Source: Cryptomeria japonica
Lineage: Eukaryota > Streptophyta > Pinopsida > Cupressales > Cupressaceae
Assembly (NCBI RefSeq): GCF_030272615.1
Contig: NC_081414.1
Coordinates: forward strand, 522,166,185-522,230,184
Direction: 5' to 3'
Length of the DNA stretch: 64,000 nt
Part shown: piece by piece, positions 35,100-47,433 of the stretch
How the letters are laid out: each line of letters begins with the position of its first letter
Numbering within the stretch: the first letter of the stretch is position 1
The notes under the pieces: generated by a model
Databases searched by the model: none
Told to the model about the DNA's origin: nothing
The model's input: the letters and a program-made list of their open reading frames with translations, nothing else
Position numbers and translations under genes: made by a program

Positions 35100-38000
35100 C
35101 TAAGCATAGTATCTACGTAGGTGTGCAACATTGAATGGCTCTTTAAGAGGAGTACCATCCATGGAGGATAGATCATAGGCACCAGAACCATAAACAGAAG
35201 TGATGATGTATGGACCTAACCAATTCGAGCTAAATTTACCTTTTTGGTCGGGTGACACATTAACATTTCTTTGGTTCTCATAAAGAACTAGGTCACCTTT
35301 CTTAAAGGTCTGAGGCAACACACTTTGGTTAGATTATTTGGATAGAGACTTTTGATAAGATTGAAGATGTTAAAGGGTCATTAAGTGGCGCTCATCCAAC
35401 AATTCAAGTTGATTTAGACAAACAGTGCGATAGGAATCATCATCGATAACCCCCTTTAAAGAGACCCACAAAGAGGGAATCTCCAATTCAAGAGGTATCA
35501 TAGCATCAACACCAAACATGAGGTTATAGGGCATCATTTTGGTAGCCGTACAAACACTTGTACGATAGGCCCATAATGCATAAATTAACTGAAAATGCTA
35601 ATATTTACCATGTTTAGTGACGATCTTGCATAAGATTTGTTCAATGATTTTGTTAGATGCTTGCACTTGACCGTTAGATTGCGGGTAGTAAGGTTTAGTA
35701 AAATGGTGTTGAATGTGAATTTTTTCAAGTAACTGCTTAACCTTCTTGTTCTTAAAAGGCATACCATTTTTAGAAAAAAAGGGTAGTAGGCAAGCCAAAT
35801 CGAGAAATGATGTTATCCATGATGAAGCCACAAATCACATCAGCAGTGGTCAATCTTAACGGGACTTCCTCAACCCACTTCATGAAGTAATTTGTAGCAA
35901 TGATAATAAAGATATGACCTTTAGATGAAAGAGGAGATATATTAACGATGGTGTCCAATCCCCAAGTCTAGAAAGGCCATGGAGAAACCTAACTGCAGAG
36001 CTCCTACGCAAGGGCTCGAATCAAGTTGCTATGTTGTTGACATTGAGGACACTTTTTGACAAAAGAAAAATAATCTTGTTCCATCATTTTCTAATAGTAC
36101 CCCATGTGGATCAAAATGTGTACCAAATACTTTCCTCCAAAATGCCCACCTCCACAGCTTGAATGGGCTTCTCAAAGGGCAAGGGGGATCTCAGATTTTG
36201 TTAGACATTGCAAAATAATACTGTTGTATGATCTCCTATAAGGTACATTAGATAAGAAAATATAACGGTTGGCCAACTTTAGAATCCACAGACATGAAAT
36301 TTTAGTGGCATCATTAGAAAACACTATGTTTTTTAAATAATTAAAAATGTGTGTGAACCATTCTCCTGAGTCAACATGGGCACACATGAGGTTATCAAAT
36401 TGAGTTTGATCAGGACTAGAGAACATAGGACTTGTACCATAAAGCGGTATTCGTCTTGACCAAAATCGGGGCCTACAAGGGAAGCAATGCTTTCTATTAT
36501 ATCTGCATGATGATTTTCCCTCCCTGAGATGCTATCAATCATGTAAGTGGCAAATTGCTTCAGTATGGTCAATACTAAATCATTATACTGAGACAACTTC
36601 AACTACTTAACATGATAGGCACCTGTCACTTGGTTTACAATAAGTTCAAAATCTCCATGGATGTGGATGTTATTTACTCCCATGGAAATCGTGAAATGAA
36701 GTCCCACAATTAGGGACTTGTACTCGATGATGTTATTGGTACAATGAAATTCTAAATGAAAAGAAAGAGGAACTAGCTTTGCTTCGGGTGAGATAAAAAC
36801 CACACCTGCGCAAAGCATACCTCGCCGGTTGAATCCACAATGATATCAATATTTGGGAGAGGAAAGTTATCCTTGAGTGAGGCTTTTCTCACATTCCAAA
36901 AATCAATACAAATACAGATATGACCATCAAGTTTTCTTACCAAGACAATGTCCGAGATCCAGGGTGAATAGTTGATGGGGTAGATAAAGACATCTTTTTG
37001 GAGCTTCTCTATCTCAACCTTGACTAATAAAGCCACCTTAGGATTCATCTTTCTAATCTTTTGATTCACCGACTTAGCATCAAGACTAAGCACAATGTTG
37101 TGTACCACAATGGACTCATTGATTCTAGGCATCTCCTTGTAAGACCAAGCAAAGATGTCAGGGAATTGACATAGCGAATTGGAATATTCTTTGAATTCTT
37201 TGGAAGATAAGCATTTTTCCACCTTTATGACCTTGTTGGGAGCTTTATCACTCATGATGATATTAGTAGTTTCTCCACTAAGGAGCGCACTATGGTCTTT
37301 TGAATGAGGGATAGACATTTGTTCTCCATTGTGAGATAGAGACGCCCCCCATAGAATGGATTCTCCAAAATATGCCTGAGCATTCAAGTAGTATGGAAAT
37401 CAACATTTATGATGACAAAGGGGTAGCCCATCATATGCACCCAGAAATTCCTTCAAGGATTCTTCCAAAGGGAAAAGATCCAAGGGAATTTAATTATATG
37501 ATACACCATCATCAATGAGTTCCAGATGAACAAGCTTTAAAGAAAGGGGATAAGCTGAAATCATGTTAACAATTAACCATGGTTTCTCCTTTCAGCTTGT
37601 GTGATGGTATCCTAGTCTAGTGTTGTGGTGATGAGGTTCAAGCTCCAGAGGAATCCGAATACCTTTCTCATTAGGTCCACAACCCTTCCCATCTTACCCA
37701 AGTTGAGACACCAACTTGTATCTAGGAGCATAGATGTTTTGCAATTGTTTGAATTATGGTGGTTTCGTATAGAAAAGATGATCGACATGATAAGCACCAC
37801 CTGACTTTATAGACGCATAATCATCTTTCATAGTTGAGGTGAATGCAATCTTAGGAAAGCTCAAGTGGATGGGATCTACTTTATAGTCACCAACATGAGA
37901 GTTGGTGAAGTCCAAAGAACCCCAATGGTCACCCAAGCATGCATTTATTTTTGAAGGTGATTTAGCCGGGGAAAGTTTTACAGGTGTAGACTCTAACATT

Positions 38001-38460
38001 TTCATCTTAGGAGTATCTACCTTTGGGGATTTTTATTTTGAAGAATCCTTCTTCTTAGGTGATCTCTCCTTTTAATGACTTCCTTAGTGACTTCTTCCTT
38101 CTCATGCTCTTCCTTTTTATAGGATGAGATAGGAGCAAATATTGCAATTGAAGAAGACAAAGTGGGTACATAGTTTTGAAAGGAAGGTGTGCCAGAAGCC
38201 TGATTGATCATAGCTATTTGACATAATTGCATAGCATTAGGATCAAACTTAACTATGGCAACCTGATTATTAGCCATGAAATTCATAGATCCATAAAGTG
38301 TAGATGAAACAACTCCCAAAGCATGTAGCCATGGTCTATCTAAAAGAATATTGTATGATAAAGGGCCTGACATAACATGCACAAGGGTTGGAATAGTGAC
38401 CGGTCCAACCTTCAAGGATAGTTTGACTATAGAAACCACCAATAACCCCAGGGAAACTTA
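35100..38460 (-). pseudogene. Tat-like Ty3/gypsy pol (protease, RT, RNase H, integrase)
   Basis: Read on the minus strand, domains appear in gypsy order. Retropepsin region at 38442-38020 (VTIPTLVHVMSGPLSYNILL, DRPWLHALGVVSSTLYG). RT N-terminus at 37387-36830 (FPDIFAWSYKEMPRI, QKIRKMNPKVALLVKVEIEK, KDNFPLPNIDIIVDS). An archaeal-type RNase H follows (GVVFISPEAKLVPLSF, TNNIIEYKSLIVGLHF, GDFELIVNQVTGAY). The HHCC zinc-binding region near 36160-36010 includes KKCPQCQQHSN. Integrase core lies at 35960-35590 (DTIVNISPLSSKGHIF, PYYPQSNGQVQASNKIIEQ), and its C-terminal part (WLGPYIITSVYGSGAYDL) ends ...LRRYYA at TAG 35102-35100. The archaeal-type RNase H points to the Tat clade. The RT palm with its YxDD box is absent because RT fingers join RNase H near 36830. 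Trp-to-stop changes and frameshifts are frequent. Gag is missing upstream. Confidence 0.85.
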
Positions 38461-38930
38461 CAACAACTACCTTAAGAGAGTGGAATATTTTTTTTTGTTT
38501 ACTAATTAAGGTTCCATTTAATATACTATGCAGTGTGTTCTACAATGAGTTTACATAGTCTTCATTTAATGTAGCATATTAATGTTGTTGTCTAACTATG
38601 TTCATGAAGTAAGAAAAAACAAGTTACGTAATCACATAACACCCTAGGGAAAATTGATGTCACTACTCAATCAACTTCAGCCTTAGGATTCTTAACCAGT
38701 GCATTAGATTCACTACCACCTTGCAAGTGCACGTCTATGCACCTAATGATCTAACTTACCATTAAACACCTCTACAGATGCACATACACATATTCTCTAA
38801 CATGACATCCTCACACAAGGATAGGATATATATTCCGCCTTCTAATCTCACACTAGCACTAGCTAGGAACCAACACCATGTATTCCTACATGCGTATGTA
38901 CACATATGCACAACAAAGGCTGTTGGTATT
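38461..38930. other. AT-rich host repeat of the nested Copia insertion
   Basis: No ORF or family is recognised. This sequence, 41002-41642, 43180-43214 and the sequence after 55358 were contiguous before the three nested insertions entered. Confidence 0.5.
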
Positions 38931-39345
38931 ATGGATGTGTTTCATTAGTTTTGTTAGTGATGTCAACACTTATCCTTCTGGAGATCTTTAGTTATATTGA
39001 ACCAACACATTGTGTTCACCGACATGTTCAGTGACTTATGCACAATCACCGATATATTGTTCACCAACAAGTTATATTGTTCACCGGCATTAATGATGAC
39101 TTGTTATCATCTTGAGATCACTTGGCTATGTCAAAGACATGGTTTGGATACTTGGTTTTGGAATTATGGTTAATAGTCTAATCGGGTTGACATATTTGTT
39201 GTTACCAGCAAATTGGTCTAGGTTATGGACCAGTATGCATTATCTATTCGAGATCAGCACGACACGTTATGGAGATGAATTATTGATTGGATATTGTTGT
39301 AAATGTATTAAGCTGGCATGATGCATAACATCTTAACTTGTTTGT
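38931..39345 (+). repeat. 5' LTR fragment of the deleted Copia element
   Basis: Aligns with 39975-40365 of the 3' LTR. Relative to the 3' LTR it holds an extra 30 bases near 39126-39155, bordered by a repeated ACTTGG, so the 3' LTR probably lost one repeat by slippage. The match ends near TTTGTAAT, the deletion junction. Confidence 0.85.
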
Positions 39346-39592
39346 AATCATTTATTGTGATAATTCAACAACAATTGATATATCAAAGAATCTGGTATTT
39401 CACTCTAAGACTAAACATGTTTCTATCAGATATAATTTTCTGAAAGAGAATGTTGAAGCAAAAGAAGTAAGATTGGTTTATGTCAATAATAAAGAGCAAA
39501 TTGTAGATATCTTTACTAAGCATTTTCCTAAGGAAACTTTTGAATATCTCAGAGAGAAGCTTGGGGTAATACCCCCACCGGTAGAAACTTAG
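39338..39592 (+). pseudogene. Copia RNase H C-terminal fragment
   Basis: The 84-codon open frame reads IIYCDNSTTIDISKN, HSKTKHVSIRYNFLKE, VNNKEQIVDIFTKHFP and LREKLGV. These are the last conserved blocks of Copia RNase H: the CDN catalytic Asp, the TKH...YHFLRE motif and the Q.ADI.TK.L motif. The frame ends naturally at TAG 39590-39592 without any internal stop. In a complete element it would follow reverse transcriptase; everything upstream has been deleted, so no enzyme can be made. Its N-terminal residues are contributed by LTR sequence across the junction. Confidence 0.88.
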
Positions 39593-39974
39593 ACAGTTGA
39601 AGACTGGCATCAAACTGACAGAAAATAATAGATAAACCTTTTTTTGGCTTTGATGGAGGAGAGCTACTTCTCAGGAGGAGTAGTTGGTTATATTAATTGG
39701 TCATATTAGTTGGTTGTGTGTTCTGATATTTGTATTGCTTTGGCATTTGATTTCAAAGGGGCAGAGATATCTATGGAAAAAAATTGTATTTAGGAAACAT
39801 TATCTTAAGGGGAGAGATTACTCATTGAGAGAGAGATATATACTCTCTGCATTTTGATTTTGATTTTTGGTATTGATCTATTTTGGAGATTGTTGGTTTT
39901 TAGTTTTTGGCATTCTATTTTGGCACTTAGATGTTTTTCCATCTTGTGTTGCCATCAATGCCAAAGGGGGAGAT
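39593..39974 (+). other. Copia 3' untranslated region with polypurine tract
   Basis: Non-coding stretch between RNase H and the 3' LTR. It ends in AAAGGGGGAG at 39963-39972, two bases before the LTR TG, the polypurine primer for plus-strand DNA synthesis, typical of plant Copia elements. Confidence 0.8.
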
Positions 39975-41001
39975 TGTTGGTATTATGGATGTGTTGCATT
40001 AGTTTTTCATTGATGTCAACACTTATCCTTCTGGAGATCTTTAGTTATATTGAACCAACACATTGTGTTCACCGACATGTTCAGTGACTTATGCACAGTC
40101 ACTGGTATATTGTTCACCGGCACTAAGGATGACTTGTTATCATTTGGAGATCACTTGGTTTTGGAATTCTGGTTAATGGTCTAAACGGGTTGACATATTT
40201 GCTATTACTGGAAAATTGGTCTAGGCTATGGAGTGATATGCATTATCTATTCTAGATCAGCACGAAATATTATCTAGATGATTTATTGATTGGATATTGT
40301 TGTAAATGTATTAAGCCGACATGATGCATCACATCTTAACTTGTTTGTAATTGATTTTATTGTAATATTCTTAGTGAGTCGACCTACACATTTGGTCTTA
40401 GGTTTTGTATATATGTAAGATCTCAATTGATGAGATATAGGATCTAGGATATGGTATGTAAGGTTATGGTATTGTAATATGGTATGTGTGAATATTGAAG
40501 ATCATATGAGCAGACCATAGAGAAGGTTCAAGGAAGGTTTGAAGGTGATTATCAAAGCTTAACCAATACTGAATCCAGCATTGGAGATGCTATTTCGAGC
40601 AATACATTATTCTATGATTTAACCATCCTACTATAGTCATTGCGACTCCAATTTGAGCAGTGTGCTTTAGGAAGTTGGCCTTTCTGCATGTGCAGACCCC
40701 ATTTGTATACATATACTATCTGCATTAGTATCATCTAATTGTGGGTAAGGTTTTCCACCGTGGTTTTTCCCCTTATAGGGTTTCCACATTAACATCTCTA
40801 TGCTATGTGTTGTGGATGTTGTTTCTCTTTCTGTTTCATGCATTAAGTTTTATCGGTATTGATATTAATTGTTAATCTATTAACTGACATTAAGTTTGGT
40901 TTACCAGTGTTAAGTATCAAGTTTGATTAAGTTGTATTTGGGTTAAAATTCATAGACAACTGATTCACCCCCCCCTCTCAGTTGCCTTCTGGGTCCTAAC
41001 A
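39975..41001 (+). repeat. 3' LTR of the deleted Copia element, 1,027 bp
   Basis: Starts TGTTGGTATTATGG right after the polypurine tract and ends GGGTCCTAACA before the target duplication AAGGC. Near the end it carries block 1 (40739-40787, including CACCGTGGTTTTTCCC) and block 2 (TGATTCACCCCCCCCTCTCA, 40961-40980) shared with other Copia LTRs here. Confidence 0.88.
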
Positions 41002-41642
41002 AAGGCAACATGCTATGACTAACTCATGCATAGATACTTCTAACTCTACAACCTTCTAACATGACATACATATAGGCTGCTATAATATGCAAAACCTATG
41101 AGTATAATGCATCTAATCAATGTTTATCCCATAACTACCATGCATAAACCCCTAAATGACAAGTAGGGTCTACTCCTACCACAAGGACAAAGCTTACCTT
41201 GTTTCCCATACACAAAATGCATTCAAGTGAACCATACCATCTAACTCTACCATGGCATGCATACTCACGTACCTATCTATATTTCTATATGTATATAAGC
41301 TATGTTCACCCATTAGTTACTTATTCACAACCGATTCAATGAATACACAAATATTATTAATGAATACACAAATATTATTAAGTGTGCCATAATGTGTAAA
41401 TCCTCTATGTTTAAATGTAGTTTCCAACCTTACGACAATTTTAGATATTATAATGCTAGCTGAAATCTCCAATGAATCATAGGTGTTCTTATTTTCATAT
41501 AGATATCTTGAAAGATCTTTTGTTTAAATGTCCTTACTTAGAGAAAGTATTATATATACAAAATACAATCATCTCATTATTTTAGCATCATTATACTTAA
41601 GAGATTTCATTATTGCCACATACTAGTTTGTTCCATTGTTTA
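41002..41642. other. Continuation of the AT-rich host repeat
   Basis: No gene. A perfect 21 bp tandem duplication of ATGAATACACAAATATTATTA lies near 41339-41380. The last five bases, GTTTA at 41638-41642, are the target duplication of the following solo LTR. Confidence 0.5.
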
Positions 41643-43179
41643 TGATGAATTATTGATGAACAGTTAGTACCAAACCAGTACTGAGAGGGGGGGGTGAATT
41701 CATACTGAGAAAAACACTTTTCCTTGAACTGGTTTGACAGAGAACACTGCACTTGACTGTCAAGAAATAACACTGGTCTAAACGAGACTACTATCGGTTA
41801 ACCACAGTGAAAGACATAAACTGGTAACTTAGCTTTCCACACAATCTAACATCTTATTTCCACTTCACTCATATGCATACACTAGTAATACTTCAACAGA
41901 CATGTAAATACTTACTTGTTCAACATGCTTTACCACTTAACAGAGAATAACAAAGCATCACATGAAAAACATCACAAATAACACATATTTTTCAAGTGGA
42001 AACCCAACTGGGAAAAACCACGGTGGGGATGAATACCCACAAGCTGTTCTTTGAACCCTTTTGAAGTCCGCTTTGTTAGGAGCCTAGACCGGTTAAAGAC
42101 TTTACAATAGGTTTTGTTAGGAACCGATCCTGCTAGGGATCACCTGGTTAAGGGATGGCTAAAATACCCGGTTAAGGGTTAAAACCTGTTAAAGGTTACC
42201 TTGTTAAAGGATTTTAAGAACTCAATGATTTTGAGTCACCTTGTTAAAGGATTTACAACAAGCCGGTTAAATCTACCCTATTAAGGGATTTTCCAACTAT
42301 TGAAGTGGTTAGAGGTCAACAGGTATTACAATGATCTGGTAACAACACTCAATGCCAATGCAGATCCGCTTTAGTTCATTCCTTCTGCAATTACACTCTA
42401 TAGGTATCTATTCTCTTATCTGGTCTGGCAAGAATCGCATATCTCTACACTTGGATACTCACACAACATTTGCCAACAACTTCAACATGAAACACAACAT
42501 CAACCTTATAGGAAATAGATAGGTCAGTAGCATAAACCCTAAACCCTAAACATTTAGGTTGAGCAATTCAGTCTGTTCAATCCTGACCATTGAACACTTT
42601 GCATTGAATACAATGGTCTTGAACAGATCTCAAGACGTTCTCCATCATTCATTCTTCACCGCTTCTTGGAGGTGGTAACCCATCACACGTTTTCCACCAC
42701 TTGCAGAGACTTTGCACATTCCCGAGGTAGATAGGATCAATCTCCTTCATGCAAGATCCTTCACGCGCACAAGGCTAACATGGCAACATGATTTGATCAC
42801 CATTACAATGCTAAATCATCACATGATGTCATCAATTGAATCACACAGACTTGGAACACATCAACCGAAAACCCTGAAGTTGAGACTACCAACTGGTAGT
42901 CATACCATATGAAACCTTGATACAAGACACTCCATATACTAGTTCACATTCCAACATACCGATTCACTTGGACAAACATACCACTTCACTTTTTTACATA
43001 TATCGGTTCACTTGGATAGACATACCGCTTCACTTTTTTTTCACATATACCGATTCACAACATCATACTGGTTCTCTTGCGAGGGCTTACTTCAATATAC
43101 TAGTTCACTCTTAATCATATTGACATCAATGATAACATACAATATCATCATTTCAACATACTCTGTACATATGCCAACA
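41643..43179 (-). mobile_element. Solo Copia LTR, 1,537 bp, with target duplication
   Basis: On the minus strand it runs from TGTTGGCATATG (43179) to ...AATTCATCA (41643), and it is flanked by GTTTA at 41638-41642 and 43180-43184. It contains, on the minus strand, both Copia LTR blocks: block 1 at 42042-41995 (CCCACCGTGGTTTTTCCC) and block 2 at 41702-41681. No primer site or coding sequence adjoins, so it is a solo LTR. The middle has an unusual run of short repeats such as GGTTAAAGG, CCTTGTTAAAGGAT and CCGGTTAA (42090-42290). ORFs inside are not supported. Confidence 0.88.
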
Positions 43180-43214
43180 GTTTAAGGCATAACACAAGTA
43201 ATGTAAATGGAGCA

Positions 43215-46200
43215 TGTAATGCCCCGCCAGGAAACCCCGAAGGGATAAGCTAAAATAACAAGAATAGAGTGCAAATTTTTTTTTTAAAGTTACAACACAT
43301 AAGATGCAACAAGATACCAAAGATTCAGATAACATAGGGGAAGACATTAACGACAATCTCCTAAAGAGTTTCCCAACGAGATTACTTAAATTTTCACAAT
43401 ACACTTTACACACACAATTAATCCAAAAGCTGAATATCTTAATAACGAGATAATTCACAATCAGGATAATTTCTTTCAAAGGATGGAAATATAAATCATA
43501 AGCAAGATTCATCATTTAAGATCCATTCATAAACTTCATTCAATCTTTTCATTTTAAAATTACAAACCATACATCTACCTTTTCTAATACACTAGGATTT
43601 CATCATGGCATAAGAGATCTTTCCAAGCACATCTAAATTTCTTAACAACAACTGAGTATAATTCATTACTCTGAGATACATTATTCCATAACCCAATTCA
43701 TTGCATTTCAAAGGACGATTTCACACATGCATTACAATAAATCGCATCTCAACCAAATATGCATTCGATCCACATGGCATTCAAGATAGAACTGAATATA
43801 AGCATTTAGAGTTAATTCCATTATCCACTTAACCATTTTAACATAAGCAAATCATGCATGATAAAGCTGAAAAAAGGAACCATAAGAGAATACACCACAT
43901 AACACCATAATGATCTCGGAGTTCACCCCTAAAGGGCTACATCTCCGGGTCTGCGCAACTGCAAGACCCCTTCTGATAAATAATAAGGTTAAGAGTACAA
44001 GAGGTTACACTATACAATCCAACCATCAAGGCGATACATAAGCAATATACAACGACCACAACGGTCAATAAATACATAAACGATCCTTACAAGGAACAGG
44101 ATCCAGCTGAACATAATCAAGCTAATATCATAAGAGTCCATGAGAGCATCCATAAAACTAAACCATCACCACCCAAGGGTCTAACATGAAACCGACACTC
44201 ACGAGGGCAACGACGAAGGACGACTCACAAAGGTACTCAAAACAGGACAAGACGACAACACACTAGCGGACGTAGGGACAAGTGTCATCACACAACCTGG
44301 TATGGATACCATGGCAAGTCTTCATAGGTCCCGACCCATACACTGGTAACCCTGGCAACCTAATCCGAACTTCCGGCCCATCCAAACCTCATGTGGACCC
44401 ACACATCCTCTCGTGAAGACAAGGAAGGTAGTTTGCCATTTTAGGCCTTCTCACAGCATGCCGAATCTATGATAGCATTCGTCCCATGTGTGAGGCACAT
44501 TATCTTATTTAGAGATTATTTTCTAATCTACTTAGGTTATCACTTATTAGACTCACTTTCGACGGGTTACCCAGCAGCCACTTTGGGCGCGGCCCCCAAT
44601 CGAAAGCCACTTTCCCATACGACACTAGACTAACTCAGATGAACTCAAACCACGGAATACACATGGTAAGACGAACGGAGTTCAAGAAGATACAAACATC
44701 AGGTCAAACACGACTCAAGGGTAATCACTTACTGACGACACTCTAACTAGAGACCTGACAACTAAGGTTAACCACGAATCATTATTCAACTCACTCAAAG
44801 AGGATATAACCAACTAAGACAACATCACAATACAACAGTCAACTCAGAAATCGAGGACTAAAACAGGAACACCAAATCATCCTTACGACAGGGTCCTTTA
44901 AACAAGCAAAACATGCCATTTCATAATTAAAGGCGAATACAGTATTTAAACTCGCAATGAAGTAATCAGAAAAGACAATATTTTCTCAAATTGATTTAAT
45001 CCTTAAAATCGAACAAGTTTCCTACAAGATCTAAAAACAGGTTACAGTTATCTACCTCATCAAGGAATAATTTGTTCTTGGTTTTCTAACTCCTAAGGTT
45101 CAAGCATCGAACAGGCAATTTAAGCCATGAAGAGTTTTAACCAATTCATATTAATCAAATTCAGACAACCATTAAGCAATTTAAACAAGGATACATTTAA
45201 TCTCCAACAAATGACATTAACATACCGGTCTAAAATCGACCTCTACAATTCCATACTTTCAATCCCACTTGCATAATTACAGATCACGAAAATATAACGT
45301 AAGGAAAATTCAATTGTAGATACTCATTTCCAAACGCACATGGTATAACCTTATTAATCCAAGATTGGACCAAAATATAGCCAATTAGATTCAATGACGA
45401 AATTATCAATTTTAGAACTTAACCACAAAATACATAAGCCACAAAATGAGTTTGGATAATAACTAACTTATAAATTTTCATTATAGAATTACTTAATATC
45501 CAAATTTACATCGATCCAAATATTGCCTCTTAATCCTAATTAAGAGCACTTTTAAACTTAGCATTAAGAATCTCTTACATAAAAATGATATTAATATCAT
45601 ATGTTTTTTTCCCTTTTTTTTTTAATACTAAAAATTTACATTGAAAATGCATTTAAACACCGTTTAAAACAAAATGCGTTAAAACAAGAAAACGCTTTTA
45701 AATGAATCTATGTTCTTTTATTACAAGAAATGCATTTTTTTTAAAAAAAAAAAAAAAAACATGTGGCGAGCGAGCTGGGAAGGGCCGTGCCCTAACCCTA
45801 GCTCGGCGCCGCCCACACGGCCAGGCGGCGGCACCCTGCGGTGCCCGCAGGTCCGCGGTGCCCTGCGGCCACCGCAGTGTGCCGCGGCCTGGTCACCACT
45901 GCCAGCGAAGGGGGAACGGGGGAGGCATAAGGTTAGCATGCGGGGGAAAGGGGGAGGAGGAGCGGGGGAGCTCCGCTCCCCGCCTTCAACCCCAACCCAC
46001 GGTTAAAGCAATAAAACCAACGTGCAGACCGGGGGTTCCAAACAAAGCCCAGTTCGATAAAACAACGCGAACGCCCAGAAGGTTAACACATATACGCACA
46101 GGTTTCAATTCGAACAAAACTCACAGGTTTAAATTCAACGAAACGCACAGGCCGGGTTTGGAAAATAAATAATGTTTAAAAAATTAACACACAGTTCGAT

Positions 46201-47422
46201 ATTTAGAATAAATGTTTTCATTTCCTTTAAAACACAATTCGAGCTTTCAGAACAAAAACGCCCAAAAACAAGAGGAGTTAACAGCACCTCTAAATCACTT
46301 CCAGCCAAGCTGGTAATTTACCAATCGATCCATAAACATGGCATTCGAATGAAAATTTAAATCCAAGATAAAATCTTCATTTTCATTTTAAACCAAAAAC
46401 TAAAAAAAAAGAGTTGGATCCTACCTGATCTCGCAATCCTGGCAAGATCGGTTGAAGAATCCCAATCTTAGCTGCCAAAGCCTCCAATTTTCCATCTCCA
46501 ATCCAAAAACTTTCCAAAAATGTCCCTCCTCTCCAAATTTCCCAAATTGGGTTATATGGAAGAGTTGACCCAAAATTTTCTATTTTTGGGATAAAATCTT
46601 TTATTTACAATTAATTCCTCAAAATTTATTTCTTTTTAACTATCAACAAAATAACTTGCTTAATCAATTAAAAATCGATTTCTTTCACAATCAATTCAAT
46701 TTAACCTTTCAAATACCAGAATCCAACAGAAAGCAATTAAACCTCTTGCAATTAAATACAAATCCTTCTTTTTCATCAGCATATATAAATAATGCATTTA
46801 ATAATCGAAATCAGCCATTAAATTCAAATTTACTTCCAATCTAAAACGAGCAATTCATTAACAACAAAAAACGCATAACGAATTCTCAATCAATTTAATC
46901 CATTAATCTTCACTGCACAAACGCATAAATACTCAAAATAATGCTATGGACTAATTCATCAATTAACCAAACACACCAGGCATGCAAATCGAAAAGGCCA
47001 ACCAAACAGACGACTCGCAAACCCAAACAAGAAGGGATTACCGACGACGACTGACGATGCTCACTTGAGCACGACGAAGGTCAACTAGGGTCTCACGACC
47101 ACCTAATCCGACTCTAGGGATTAACAAGGGTACACTCAAACCTGCAAAACCAGGTGACGACGAACCTCGCACTCATGCGACTTCGTACCTGGAATCTCCT
47201 GCAACAAAAGATCATACATGCATACATTTATAACATCTAATGAAAGCGTTAGTCCGATACTAAAATCACAAAATAGGTACACTGAATAACCTGCATACAA
47301 CTAGTGTGAGAACCACATCAATAGCTATGCATAAAATCAACATCTGACATTAATCATAATATTACGATAAACTAATCCAGATTAAACCAAGGTTAGAGAT
47401 CGATTACGGTAGGGGTACTACA
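43215..47422 (-). repeat. 3' LTR of the LARD-like element
   Basis: On plus coordinates it starts TGTAATGCCCCGCC and ends GGGGTACTACA. Same length as its partner, collinear without indels. The GC-rich cassette is at 45760-46000, directly after a long A-run. No protein-coding gene: the 156-codon ORF from 45702 starts in AT-rich sequence and crosses the cassette without a known domain. Confidence 0.93.
45760..46000. other. GC-rich cassette of the 3' LTR
   Basis: About 240 bases of strongly GC-rich sequence (GGCGGCGGCACCCTGCGGTG..., later a G-run GGGGGAAAGGGGGAGGAGGA) in an otherwise AT-rich LTR. It is rich in CpG and contains stem-like inverted stretches (CCCTGCGGTGCCCGCAGG, CGCGGTG...CACCGCAG). 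It sits in the place of the different GC-rich block at 2408-2700 in the old copy. Function unknown; a promoter or structured RNA segment is conceivable. Confidence 0.7.
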
Positions 47423-47433
47423 TTCTCCCCCCC
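47423..47433 (-). other. Polypurine tract of the LARD-like element
   Basis: On the minus strand GGGGGGGAGAA directly precedes the LTR start TGTAGTACCCC, the place where the plus-strand DNA primer is made. Confidence 0.85.

Larger units (their letters stand above)
38931..41001 (+). mobile_element. Internally deleted Copia element with target duplication
   Basis: The element is flanked by AAGGC at 38926-38930 and 41002-41006 and starts and ends with TGTTGG...TAACA. The 5' LTR survives only as its first 415 bases (38931 to about 39345). It is then joined directly to the end of pol (RNase H), followed by a 3' untranslated stretch, the polypurine tract and the full 3' LTR (39975-41001). LTR fragment and 3' LTR share long identical blocks (GATGTCAACACTTATCCTTC, CCAACACATTGTGTTCACCG). 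Since the target duplication is intact, all losses happened after insertion. Confidence 0.9.

Noticed and set aside
43153-43515. 120-codon minus ORF, similar ORF at 51082-51450
   Set aside because: Both lie across the LTR end and its flank; the duplicate is due to the LTR pair, and their sequences diverge exactly at the LTR boundary.
45702-46172. 156-codon ORF, repeated identically at 53637-54107
   Set aside because: The second copy exists only because the LTR is duplicated. The frame crosses an A-run (Lys repeat) and the GC-rich cassette with no family similarity, and an overlapping frame is also open.
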